Assembly (NCBI GenBank): GCA_910588505.1
Contig: CAJUPQ010000014.1
Coordinates: 1-57,138 of the forward strand
Direction: 5' to 3'
Length of the DNA: 57,138 bases
Origin: an uncultured Hungatella sp.
Lineage (GTDB): Bacteria; Bacillota; Clostridia; Lachnospirales; Lachnospiraceae
In this document: in pieces, positions 17,361-25,413 of the stretch
How the letters are laid out: every line of letters starts with the position of its first letter
Position numbering within the stretch: the stretch's first letter is position 1
Notes under the pieces: generated by a model
Databases searched by the model: none
Told to the model about the DNA's origin: nothing
The model's input: the letters and a program-made list of their open reading frames with translations, nothing else
Made by a program: the position numbers and the translations under genes

Positions 17361-18058
17361 AGAGTTTTTACCGCCATTACACACATCCCCCAGGCGGTTG
17401 CAGGCAAGGACCGGAGTACACCTATAGAAATCTGACTCATATTCTGCCCGGGCCTGCACCCTTCCATGTGCATAATATCGCAGAGAAGCTCTGCCGGATA
17501 GTGTTTCCCATTCCATGTAAACCCATTTTTCACCCCCGGCGACAGCGCATCCGACTCCTCCACCCATATCCCGAAAATATCTTTCAATCTCCCCGGATAT
17601 CCTCCTGTCACCACCAAGTCGTGTTCATCGGCGATCCCTGAAAAGAAGGTGGTCACAAGACAGCCCTGGCCGATCCCCTGGTCCCCAGCGTCTCTCCTCC
17701 CAAAGCCGCAAGCTCCTGCCCAAGAGCCTGTACCTCCCGAAACATCCTGGTATTCTCATTCCCCCCATGGTCGAAAAATCCATATACTTTGCCCATTTCT
17801 GATAATCCAGGGAAATCCCCTGGAATATGGTCCTGTTCTCCTCAAAATGCTCGCTGACAAGATTCGGCGCCACGATCTCCTCCCAGTCATAGAACGTGTG
17901 CCCCCAAAGCCGGTATTCCAAACCTGATTAAACTTCTCTATGGTCCCATACTTCTCTTTAAGTCATGCCCGGAACGCCCTCTCGCAGTTTTCACAGTAGC
18001 ACTCTCCGCCATACTCATTGTTAATATGCCAGGCAGGATCTGCTCCGATAAACATGAT
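17360..18058 (-). pseudogene. Remnant of a GH42 beta-galactosidase
   Basis: Three frames on the minus strand together cover the middle and C-terminal parts of a GH42 enzyme. First comes WHINNEYGGECYCENCERAF (from 18030; NEYGG contains the acid/base Glu of this family). A frameshift follows, then GHTFYDWEEIVAPN and SEHFEENRTIFQGISLDYQKW. After another break come DIFGIWVEESDALSPG and, in a third frame, YESDFYRCTPVLACNR. The N-terminal third is absent: the sequence stops at 18058, next to a foldback element at 18069. At least three lesions make it non-functional. The ancestor would have cleaved beta-galactosides. Confidence 0.8.
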
Positions 18059-18068
18059 GCACAAACCT

Positions 18069-18229
18069 AGTACAGCGTTGCATTAATTCCTAAGCAATAG
18101 TACTCGCTCTCTACGCCAGGAGCACGTCTGCGAAGCTAGATGTAGGGTCCACTACACCGTCGCTTCGCAGACGCACACCTGACGCAGATATCAAGCACTA
18201 TTACTCAGTTATTAATGCAACGATGTACC
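18069..18229. mobile_element. MITE-like foldback element
   Basis: A 161-bp element with terminal inverted repeats of about 33 bases (left end AGTACAGCGTTGCATTAAT, right end its reverse complement with about 5 mismatches). It also has an inner perfect 11-bp inverted repeat, GTCTGCGAAGC (18141 region) against GCTTCGCAGAC. It has no coding capacity. It sits exactly between the GH42 and transketolase remnants. I cannot see a convincing target-site duplication. A 13-base match to its end, GTACAGCGTTGCA, occurs at about 45222-45234. Confidence 0.65.
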
Positions 18230-18279
18230 AGCGGCTGATAAAACAGATATCTTTCCACTACAGAGTCGAAACCGCAACC

Positions 18280-18636
18280 CTACCGGAACCACCTTAAGGC
18301 AGTCACGTTGCTCTCCCCCAGAGGCTCCCCGTGGGCGCAGGCTTTCCCATCCTTTGCCGGACATACAAAACCGATGTGGGTCTTTACCGTGATAAAACCG
18401 GGACGGGTTTTATCTGCCTTGGCGGCGTCAATGGCAGCTCCTATGGCCTGGATGTCATTGCCGTCCTCCACCGTAAGGGTCTGAAACCCGAAAGCCTCCA
18501 TGCGCTTCTGCACATTCTCCATAAACGCCAGAGCCTCGCTGCCCTCAATGGAAATATTGTTGGAATCGTAAAGCACAATCAGCTCTCCCAGCCCCAGAGT
18601 GTCTGCCAGGGAAAAGCTTTCCGGGGAAATACAAAA
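18280..18636 (-). pseudogene. Remnant of a transketolase (N-terminal subunit type)
   Basis: The frame reads FSLADTLGLGELIVLYDSNNISIEG, then ENVQKRMEAFGFQTLTVEDGND and FITVKTHIGFVCPAKDGKACAHGEPLG. This is the thiamine-diphosphate binding half of transketolase (DSNNISIEG region, His in AHGEPLG). About 115 of the usual 650 or more residues remain. Its 5' side is joined out of frame to the start of a xylulokinase gene and its 3' side ends shortly before the foldback element, so both ends were lost by deletion. It is not functional. Confidence 0.8.
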
Positions 18637-18689
18637 AGCACGGTCTTAGCGGCCGACGTACCCACGTCAATTCCAACCAGATAATTCAT
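18636..18689 (-). pseudogene. Start of a xylulokinase gene fused to transketolase remnant
   Basis: From the ATG at 18689, preceded by GAGGAGGAT, the product reads MNYLVGIDVGTSAAKTVLF, the phosphate-1 motif of FGGY sugar kinases such as XylB. After 18 or so codons the sequence switches to transketolase DNA in a different frame and reaches a stop 36 codons from the start. The intact start signals with only the first 54 bases left show that a deletion removed nearly the whole kinase gene. Confidence 0.7.
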
Positions 18690-18937
18690 TTTTATCCTCC
18701 TCCACAAATCCGCGAATCCGCTTTTTCGCGGGCTGTAAAAAGCCTGCTGCTTTATGTTTATTATAGTAAATCCCGCCAGAAAAGCCTGCTAATAGTTGTG
18801 ATTCTAACAGCACTTTCTTACCCTTTTCCTGTTCCGCCTCCTCCCGGCCTTTTATTCCATCCTAAGCTTCCTCGCCGGTCTGTCAGTTTATAAACAAAAT
18901 AATTCTAAAAAAGGTAGTATTTATAGAAAACTGGTGG

Positions 18938-19060
18938 TACAATCATAAAGTCCTGGGGAAGATTGGGGGATTGGCCGCTGGCAGATTGATAATTCTGCCT
19001 TCTGCTATACAATTGTCCGAAATCCCGCAGGCTGTCACCCGAAAATCAAATTAGAGGAGA
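18938..19060 (+). promoter_or_regulatory. Candidate promoter and structured leader of the purine permease
   Basis: TACAAT at 18938-18943 (weak TAGTAT at 17 bases upstream) could start a leader of about 115 bases. GGCAGA (18980-18985) pairs with TCTGCC (18994-18999), and GGGATT/AATCCC can enclose it. It lacks the conserved core of the purine riboswitch. The part of the 18690-19068 gap before it holds nothing I recognise. Confidence 0.35.
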
Positions 19061-19068
19061 ACAATACC

Positions 19069-20442
19069 ATGAATCTGGAAAAAATGTTTCACCTGAAGGA
19101 GAACCACACAGACGTAAAGACAGAGGTTCTGGCCGGCGTTACCACCTTTATGACCATGGCCTACATCCTGGCAGTCAACCCAAACATCTTAAGCGCCTCA
19201 GGCATGGACAGCGGCGCCGTGTTTACGGCCACAGCCCTGGCCTCCCTCTTTGCGACCCTGCTTATGGCTCTGTTTGCCAACTATCCCTTTGTGCTGGCGC
19301 CGGGCATGGGGCTTAACGCCTATTTTGCATACACGGTTGTGCTGCAGATGGGATACACCTGGCAGATGGCCCTGGCAGCCGTATTTATTGAGGGAATCAT
19401 CTTCATCATTTTATCCCTGACCAATGTGCGGGAAGCCATCTTCAACGCCATCCCCATGAATTTAAAACACGCCGTATCCGTGGGCATCGGAATTTTCATC
19501 GCCTTTATCGGTATGCAGAACGCCAAGATCGTGGTGGACAGCGCGACCTTAGTATCCATCTATTCCTTTAAAACCTCCGTGGAATCCGAAACCTTTGCCA
19601 GCGAGGGCATCACGGTTGTTCTGGCCCTTATAGGCATCCTCATCACAGGGGTGCTCCTGATCAAGAAGGTAAAAGGCAACATCCTTTGGGGTATCCTCAT
19701 CACCTGGGGTCTTGGCATCCTCTGTCAGCTGACCGGGCTTTACAAGGTCAATCCGGAACTGGGGGCATTTAGTCTTCTCCCTGATTTCTCCGGCGGGATC
19801 TCTGTGCCAAGCCTGGCTCCCACACTGATGAAAATGGACTTTAAGGGAATTATGACTCTGGATTTCTTTGTGATCATGTTCGCGTTTTTGTTTGTAGACC
19901 TTTTTGACACCCTTGGAACCCTGATCGGAGTGGCATCCAAAGCGGATATGCTGGACAAGGACGGCAGACTGCCCCGCATCAAGGGCGCGCTTTTGGCAGA
20001 CGCTGTGGGAACCTCCTTTGGCGCAGTGCTTGGAACCTCCACCACCACCACATTTGTAGAAAGCGCCTCTGGCGTGGCCGAGGGCGGGCGGACAGGCCTT
20101 ACGGCAGTGGTCGCGGCCATCTTATTTGGCTTATCTCTGTTTCTGTCCCCGATCTTCCTGGCAATCCCCTCCTTTGCCACGGCTCCGGCCCTTGTGGTGG
20201 TAGGGTTCCTCATGATAACCTCTGTGGCCAGGATCAATTTTGAGGACTACACAGAAGCAATCCCAGCCTACATTGCCATCATCGCCATGCCTTTGATGTA
20301 CAGCATCTCCGAGGGAATCTCCCTGGGAGTTATCTCCTATGTGGCCATTAATCTTGCCACAGGCAACGCGTCCAAAAAACGTATAAGCCCTCTCATGTAT
20401 GTCCTTGCATTGTTGTTTGTCATCAAGTACGTGATGCTGTAA
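19069..20442 (+). CDS. NCS2 family adenine/guanine/hypoxanthine permease
   Basis: A 457-residue membrane protein with about 12-14 hydrophobic segments. NCS2/AzgA signatures are visible: TTFMTMAYILAVNP near 25-38, APGMGLNAYFAYTVV near 79-93, VDLFDTLGTLIGVA near 271-284 and GTSTTTTFVESASGVAEGGRTGL near 317-339. It should import purine bases by proton symport. GAGGAG lies 10 bases upstream of the ATG. It is a single-gene unit between the graveyard and foldback repeat copy B. The exact base preference cannot be read from the sequence. Confidence 0.95.
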   Translation: MNLEKMFHLKENHTDVKTEVLAGVTTFMTMAYILAVNPNILSASGMDSGAVFTATALASLFATLLMALFANYPFVLAPGMGLNAYFAYTVVLQMGYTWQMALAAVFIEGIIFIILSLTNVREAIFNAIPMNLKHAVSVGIGIFIAFIGMQNAKIVVDSATLVSIYSFKTSVESETFASEGITVVLALIGILITGVLLIKKVKGNILWGILITWGLGILCQLTGLYKVNPELGAFSLLPDFSGGISVPSLAPTLMKMDFKGIMTLDFFVIMFAFLFVDLFDTLGTLIGVASKADMLDKDGRLPRIKGALLADAVGTSFGAVLGTSTTTTFVESASGVAEGGRTGLTAVVAAILFGLSLFLSPIFLAIPSFATAPALVVVGFLMITSVARINFEDYTEAIPAYIAIIAMPLMYSISEGISLGVISYVAINLATGNASKKRISPLMYVLALLFVIKYVML

Positions 20443-20490
20443 CCTGTAACCTAGCCCGGATAAACTGGGATTTTAAATTCGTCATATTAT

Positions 20491-20747
20491 GTGTATTATT
20501 GAGCGAGCAAGCAAAGGCGAAGGTTGTCGTGATGCCAGTCAGAGGAGGGAAGGCAGACTGTGTGCCGGGCGGGTGAATTTTTGCCTGCGAGATGAGACCA
20601 GGGAAACAGGAGGGCTGATACCCGACTGGTTCCCGCTTTAAGGGCTCATCGGAATGCTTGGCATATCTGAACCCGAACGGCACACAGCCTGCCTTCCCTC
20701 CCTGGCCCCACACCCCCTCGCCCCCTTGCTCACTCAATAATACACCT
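20491..20747. repeat. Foldback repeat, copy B (long complete form)
   Basis: A 257-bp element with the same ends as copy A (GTGTATTATTGAG at the left, CTCAATAATACAC at the right) but a longer centre. Inner arms also pair: GGAGGGAAGGCAG/CTGCCTTCCCTCC, CTGTGTGCCG/CGGCACACAG, GATGAG/CTCATC. The whole can fold into one long imperfect hairpin. It shares an internal segment with copy D (GATGAGACCAGGGAA then CAGGAGGGCT). It lies between the permease and the peptidoglycan-binding gene; no gene is inside. Confidence 0.85.
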
Positions 20748-20822
20748 ATTTCATCATTTTTCTGTCACCCTAATCTCCTCTTGCGCATATAATGGCAGTA
20801 ACCATTTTCTGCGAGGATTTCT

Positions 20823-22151
20823 ATGAACAATAAGCTGCTTTTTCGGATGTTGGCTGATCCGCACCCAGACACCAAACCACAGCCTCCGAAAAAAAATATC
20901 CAGACCTGTGCCACAGATCAGGGAAGCCACGGACTTCTCCAGGTCAATGTGGTGTCCATCATCAATAATTTTCCCATTGAAAATGCCACGGTGCGCATCG
21001 CCAACACCTCCACTCCCGACAACACCATAGAACAGGTTACCACCAACAGCTCCGGCCAGACACAACAGGTCACTTTGGACGCTCCTCCTTTAGAGTACAG
21101 CCTGATCCCTAGCAGCGACCGCCCATACACAGAATATAACCTGGAGATCTCAGCGCCTGGCTTCAAGCCCCAGACCATCTCCGGAACCGAGATCCTACCC
21201 GATACCACGGCCATACAGCCTGTGGCCCTGGAACCGGAGGACGACCCGGAGCCTCTGGACCAGACCATCATCATCCCGGACCACACCCTGTACGGCAACT
21301 ACCCTCCAAAGATTGCCGAGGCGGAGGTGAAACCGGTAAATGAATCAGGTGAGATCGTACTAAGCCGGGTAGTAGTCCCCCAGACCATCATTGTCCATGA
21401 CGGCCCTCCCACAGACTCTTCCGCTGTCAACTACTATGTCCCCTACCGGGATTACATCAAAAATGTGGCTTCCAGTGAAATCTATGCCACCTGGCCTCAG
21501 TCCACCATCACAGCCAATGTGCTGGCTATCATGTCCTTTACGCTAAACCGTGTTTATACAGAGTGGTATCGCAATCAGGGCTATGATTTCACCATCACCT
21601 CCTCCACAGCTTACGATCACAAATGGATCCACGGCCGGAACATTTATCAGAGCATCTCCCTGATTGTGGATGAGATCTTTGACAATTACTTATCCCGACC
21701 TGACGTAAAGCAGCCGATCCTGACCCAATACTGTGACGGAAGGCAAGTTACCTGCCCGGGATGGATGACACAGTGGGGATCTTGTTCCCTTGGCGAGCGC
21801 GGCTACAGCCCCATTGAAATCCTCCGCCACTTCTATGGCTCCACCATCTACATCAATACCGCAGAACAGATTGCCGGAATCCCCGCCTCCTGGCCTGGCG
21901 AAAACTTAACCATCGGCTCCTCCGGCCAGAAGGTACAGCAGCTTCAGGAACAGCTTGACACCATCGCCACAGTGTACATCGCCATTCCCCATGTAGCCCC
22001 CGACGGCTTCTATGGTCCCAACACAGCCGCCTCAGTGCGGGAGTTCCAGTCCGTATTCGGCCTGCCTCAAACCGGCGTTGTGGACTTTCCCACCTGGTAC
22101 AAGATTTCCCATATTTATGTGGGAGTCACCAGGATTGCGGAATTGATGTAA
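20823..22151 (+). CDS. Peptidoglycan-binding protein, SleC-like
   Basis: A 442-residue protein. Residues 35-145 form a beta-rich region with carboxypeptidase-regulatory/Ig-like character. The central region (about 195-345: NVLAIMSFTLNRVYTEWY, CPGWMTQWGS, GYSPIEILRHFYG) matches the non-catalytic core of clostridial SleC-type and SpoIID-like proteins. The C-terminus (about 360-430) is a PG_binding_1 domain (IGSSGQKVQQLQEQL, DGFYGPNTAASVREFQ). No signal peptide, as often in spore proteins. It probably works at the spore cortex or cell wall. TATAAT at 20788-20793 and GAGGA before the ATG support the start. A cell-wall amidase follows directly. Confidence 0.8.
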   Translation: MNNKLLFRMLADPHPDTKPQPPKKNIQTCATDQGSHGLLQVNVVSIINNFPIENATVRIANTSTPDNTIEQVTTNSSGQTQQVTLDAPPLEYSLIPSSDRPYTEYNLEISAPGFKPQTISGTEILPDTTAIQPVALEPEDDPEPLDQTIIIPDHTLYGNYPPKIAEAEVKPVNESGEIVLSRVVVPQTIIVHDGPPTDSSAVNYYVPYRDYIKNVASSEIYATWPQSTITANVLAIMSFTLNRVYTEWYRNQGYDFTITSSTAYDHKWIHGRNIYQSISLIVDEIFDNYLSRPDVKQPILTQYCDGRQVTCPGWMTQWGSCSLGERGYSPIEILRHFYGSTIYINTAEQIAGIPASWPGENLTIGSSGQKVQQLQEQLDTIATVYIAIPHVAPDGFYGPNTAASVREFQSVFGLPQTGVVDFPTWYKISHIYVGVTRIAELM

Positions 22152-22202
22152 CAGTTGTCCGCCGGTAAACTTATTGATCATGATCTGAAAGGAGTTCTTA
22201 AT

Positions 22203-22982
22203 TTGGCTGATACAGTGAAAGTGATTCTTGATGCCGGACACGGGGGAGCTGACCCCGGAGCCACCTACTTTGGCAGACAGGAAAAAATCGATACTTTAAA
22301 ACTTGCCCTTGCAGTTGGGTCTATCCTCTCCCAGCAGGGGGTGGATGTGGTTTACACCCGCGTCAACGACACTTACAACACACCCTTTGAAAAAGCCCAG
22401 ATGGGCAACCACTCCGGAGCCGACTATTTCATCTCCATCCACCGAAACGCCATGCCTGTGCCAGGCACAGCCTCCGGTGCGGAAACCCTTGTCTATGAAA
22501 ATTCCGGCGTACCGGCCCTCTTGGCCCAAAACATCAACTCCGCCTTAAGCGCCGCCGGATTCACCGATCTGGGAATCAACGAACGCCCGGGGCTGGTAGT
22601 ACTGCGCCGCACGGAAATGCCCGCGGTTCTGGTAGAAGCAGGCTTTATAGACAATGAAGCCGACAACCGCCTTTTTGACCAGAATTTTTCCGCCATTGCC
22701 CAAGCCATTGCCAACGGCATCCTGACCACGATCCGCCAGGAAGAACAATCCCACCCAGAATATTATCAGGTCCAAACTGGTGTATACCAAAACCAGCAGG
22801 CCGCGCAGCAGCAGGTAAATCAGCTGATATCACAGGGATTTCCGGCATTTATGATCTATGATAACGGTGTATTTAAAGTAAGAGTCGGAGCATTTCTCAA
22901 TATGGACAACGCGGTAAGGATGGAGCAGGAATTGAAGCGTTTCGGATATAATACATTCCTGGTCAGAGAAAAAGCGGCGTAG
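22203..22982 (+). CDS. N-acetylmuramoyl-L-alanine amidase with SPOR domain
   Basis: A 259-residue amidase_3 enzyme. VILDAGHGGADPGA at the N-terminus holds the first zinc His and its Asp, FISIHRNA the later His, and PAVLVEAGFIDN the catalytic Glu. A C-terminal SPOR domain (YYQVQTGVYQNQQAAQQQVNQL and FKVRVGAFLN) binds denuded glycan. It cleaves the amide bond between MurNAc and L-Ala. I place the start at the TTG (22203) because AAAGGAG lies 8 bases before it and the fold starts five codons later; an upstream TTG at 22155 lacks a binding site. No signal peptide, suggesting a role in the mother cell or spore. Confidence 0.88.
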   Translation: MADTVKVILDAGHGGADPGATYFGRQEKIDTLKLALAVGSILSQQGVDVVYTRVNDTYNTPFEKAQMGNHSGADYFISIHRNAMPVPGTASGAETLVYENSGVPALLAQNINSALSAAGFTDLGINERPGLVVLRRTEMPAVLVEAGFIDNEADNRLFDQNFSAIAQAIANGILTTIRQEEQSHPEYYQVQTGVYQNQQAAQQQVNQLISQGFPAFMIYDNGVFKVRVGAFLNMDNAVRMEQELKRFGYNTFLVREKAA

Positions 22983-23180
22983 ATCACAGGTAATACCAAA
23001 AGTGGAGCAGAGCGCCGCTGTTTATTCTAACCCAAACATAAGAAAAGTAAAAAAATATGGCAGCAACCCTTTTCATTCGAGAAAAACGCAGGTATAATGG
23101 ACATATCTGCCGTATCAGATACATGCGGCACAAAAGCGCCGCGTCTTCAAACCTTACACGTAAATGAAAGGATAAAACCC

Positions 23181-23831
23181 ATGATAAGATCAGTCATTTT
23201 CGATATGGACGGTGTACTCATTGACAGCGAGATCTGCTATCTCCAGTACGACCTTGCCTTTGCCCGCTCCAAGAACCCAAATGTCACCATAGACCAGCTT
23301 TACGGTATGGTGGGCGCGTCCAAGGAGCCTGCCTGGAGCATCATGGCCCAGGCCATAGGAAACGGACAGTCCTGGCAGGAGCTTCGGGATGAATACCGGG
23401 CATCCATCGACGTCTTCACCCAGGTAGACTACCGCGCCATCTTCCGCCCGGAAGTGATCCCGGTCCTAAAGACCTTGCAGTCCCACAGCTACAACATAGC
23501 CCTGGCCTCCTCTACCCAGATGGATATCATTGAGCGGGTTCTCTCCGAAAATCAGATAGCCGACTATTTTCAGGTCATTGTCACAGGCAACCAGTTTAAA
23601 GAGAGCAAGCCAAACCCGGAGATCTACCACTACACCGCCTCCCGCCTAAACACCCCGGAAGAACAGTGCCTGGTGATCGAGGACTCCACCCTGGGGATCA
23701 GAGCGGCCCACCGCGCCGGCATGACCGTGGCCGCCCTCATCGACGACCGCTTCGGCTTTGACCGCAGCCTGGCAGACTACGAGATCGCCAGCCTGACTGA
23801 GATTCCACGGCTTCTTGGCATACAACCCTGA
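23181..23831 (+). CDS. HAD family phosphatase / beta-phosphoglucomutase-like
   Basis: A 216-residue HAD subfamily IA hydrolase. It begins MIRSVIFDMDGVLIDSE with nucleophile and acid Asp in DMDG. The Ser/Thr motif is in ALASST, the Lys in KESKPNPEIY, and the acidic motif in VIEDSTLGIRAA. Substrates are phosphorylated sugars or related small molecules. The start at 23181 has AAGGA upstream; the frame extends upstream without support. TATAAT at 23093-23098 is the likely minus 10 box. It is followed by a clear terminator at 23864-23896. Confidence 0.88.
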   Translation: MIRSVIFDMDGVLIDSEICYLQYDLAFARSKNPNVTIDQLYGMVGASKEPAWSIMAQAIGNGQSWQELRDEYRASIDVFTQVDYRAIFRPEVIPVLKTLQSHSYNIALASSTQMDIIERVLSENQIADYFQVIVTGNQFKESKPNPEIYHYTASRLNTPEEQCLVIEDSTLGIRAAHRAGMTVAALIDDRFGFDRSLADYEIASLTEIPRLLGIQP

Positions 23832-23863
23832 TCTTGAATACACTTCTGACAACAGACTGTCAA

Positions 23864-23896
23864 ATGGCGGAAAGAATTTTTCTTCCCGCCATTTTT
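23864..23896 (+). terminator. Terminator after HAD gene
   Basis: ATGGCGG (23864-23870) pairs with CCGCCAT (23886-23892), extended inward by GAA/TTC pairs, followed by a T run. It separates the HAD gene from the convergent symporter operon and may work in both directions. Confidence 0.85.
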
Positions 23897-23916
23897 GTGG
23901 CACTTTAGGATATCAC

Positions 23917-24021
23917 TTATTTTTCTTTTTTCAAAGTTTCCCTCAACATATTATAAAGCAGATAAATCGCGATTCCACATCCCCCTCCGATAATAATGAT
24001 ATCAAGTATAGCATACAACAT
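23917..24021 (-). CDS. Small membrane protein downstream of the sodium symporter
   Basis: A 34-residue open reading frame, MLYAILDIIIIGGGCGIAIY followed by LLYNMLRETLKKEK. One hydrophobic span of about 20 residues is followed by a basic tail, so a single-pass membrane peptide with its tail inside is expected. AGGAGGTG sits 7 bases before its ATG, inside the last codons of the symporter gene, and the ATG lies directly after the symporter stop. Tight coupling and the perfect ribosome binding site argue that it is translated. I believe small accessory proteins of this layout occur beside SSS transporters, but I could not check; its role is inferred. Confidence 0.75.
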   Translation of the reverse strand: MLYAILDIIIIGGGCGIAIYLLYNMLRETLKKEK

Positions 24022-25410
24022 TTATAACACCTCCTGACCATTGACTCCTTTGTAGGTGAAACTGCAGCTAACAAACAGGGAGACAGCTGAACATGTTAAT
24101 CCGACCAGGAAATGGCTGATTCCAAGAGGAGAACCCATGAGCCAGTATCCGATCGTGGAAATAACAGCCACTCCTATGGTGATCGCCGCCCCTTTTGGGT
24201 TGGTCTTTTTCCAGAAAAACATCCCAAAGAAAATCGGAATCAATGCCGCCACACATGGAGCTCCCACATCCTCCATAATCGTAACAATAGAACTTCCCTG
24301 ATATCCGATAATAATCGCGAGGATTGTAAATACCACAAGCGAAGCCCGCTGGGTCAGCAAAACCTGTTTTCCATCCATATCTTTCTTTATGCGTTTTACT
24401 ACATCCCGCGTAAAAGTAATGCTGGTAGCCATAGCCACAGATGCCGCTGTCCCCATAACTGCCGCCAGCAGTCCTGATAGCAGGAAAGCCCCTGTCAAAT
24501 CCCCTGTAGTCTTATCAATCATAGCCGGAATAATCGAATCTGACGTTCCCAGCTCAGGAATCAAAAGGATACCCATAATGCCGATCAAACCGGCAAAAAT
24601 CATGTATGGCAGATAAATGGCCAGCGCTGCCATCAAAGTCGCCCTTTTGGCCTCCCGCGCGTTTTTCGCCCCGCAGATCCTAAGAAAATTCTCGTTATTT
24701 ATCATTCCCACAAGTCCGAAATAAAGAAACGTGGAAATCATGGTTGGAATTCCCATATTGGTAAGGCTTAACTTATCAGGCGCCAGATTCAAAGCAATCC
24801 CTCTGGTTCCGCCAACTTTTGTCATAGCCACAATCGGCGTGATCACCATAACCGAGATGATCATAATGCTTACATTCAGTTTATCTGTGCTGGTCGCCGC
24901 AACCATGCCGCCGATAACAGAATATATCATCATGATCACACTCATAATGATAATCGCGTTTAAAAGACTCAAAGACGGAATAAAAATCTGGAGAATCGTT
25001 CCGAGACTTCTGACTTGTCCCGCCAATATTCCGAACACCTGGACAATTGTTAAAATACAGATCATATTGGCAACCCGTTCTCCCAAACGGTTTCGTATCA
25101 GTTCAGGAATGGTAGTCACATTTGCTTCTCTGATCTTTTTCGCAAAAATAAGCCCTGATAAAATCGCTCCCGCGGCTGCTCCGAATCCCAGCACCATTCC
25201 GGAAAATCCAAACTGATATGCCATACTGGCCACACCCATTGTAGCCCCTGCGCCGATCTGTGCAGATGCCATAGAGTATACATTTGTCCAAAAAGGAATC
25301 TGTTTCCCCGCAGTGGCAAAATCCTCCGCCGTCTTAACCTTTTTCGCGCTTGCAAAACCAATAGCCAAAATCAAACACATATAAATAAGCGCAACGATTA
25401 TCTTTGCCAT
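24022..25410 (-). CDS. Sodium:solute symporter (SSS family)
   Basis: A 462-residue membrane protein with about 12-13 hydrophobic segments of the SSS/LeuT fold. It starts with a membrane helix, then KKVKTAEDFATAGKQIPFWTN, typical of SSS members, and has GAGATMGVASMAYQFG in the substrate-ion core. It should use the sodium gradient to import an organic solute. Operon partners (RidA and a MalY/PatB-type lyase) suggest an amino acid or sulfur amino acid. It begins 3 bases after the lyase gene and is followed at once by the 34-residue membrane protein. Confidence 0.9.
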   Translation of the reverse strand: MAKIIVALIYMCLILAIGFASAKKVKTAEDFATAGKQIPFWTNVYSMASAQIGAGATMGVASMAYQFGFSGMVLGFGAAAGAILSGLIFAKKIREANVTTIPELIRNRLGERVANMICILTIVQVFGILAGQVRSLGTILQIFIPSLSLLNAIIIMSVIMMIYSVIGGMVAATSTDKLNVSIMIISVMVITPIVAMTKVGGTRGIALNLAPDKLSLTNMGIPTMISTFLYFGLVGMINNENFLRICGAKNAREAKRATLMAALAIYLPYMIFAGLIGIMGILLIPELGTSDSIIPAMIDKTTGDLTGAFLLSGLLAAVMGTAASVAMATSITFTRDVVKRIKKDMDGKQVLLTQRASLVVFTILAIIIGYQGSSIVTIMEDVGAPCVAALIPIFFGMFFWKKTNPKGAAITIGVAVISTIGYWLMGSPLGISHFLVGLTCSAVSLFVSCSFTYKGVNGQEVL

Positions 25411-25413
25411 AGA

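Noticed and set aside
18890..19068. Purine riboswitch before the NCS2 permease
   Set aside because: The conserved loops and junction of the purine aptamer are missing; only a simple hairpin is visible.
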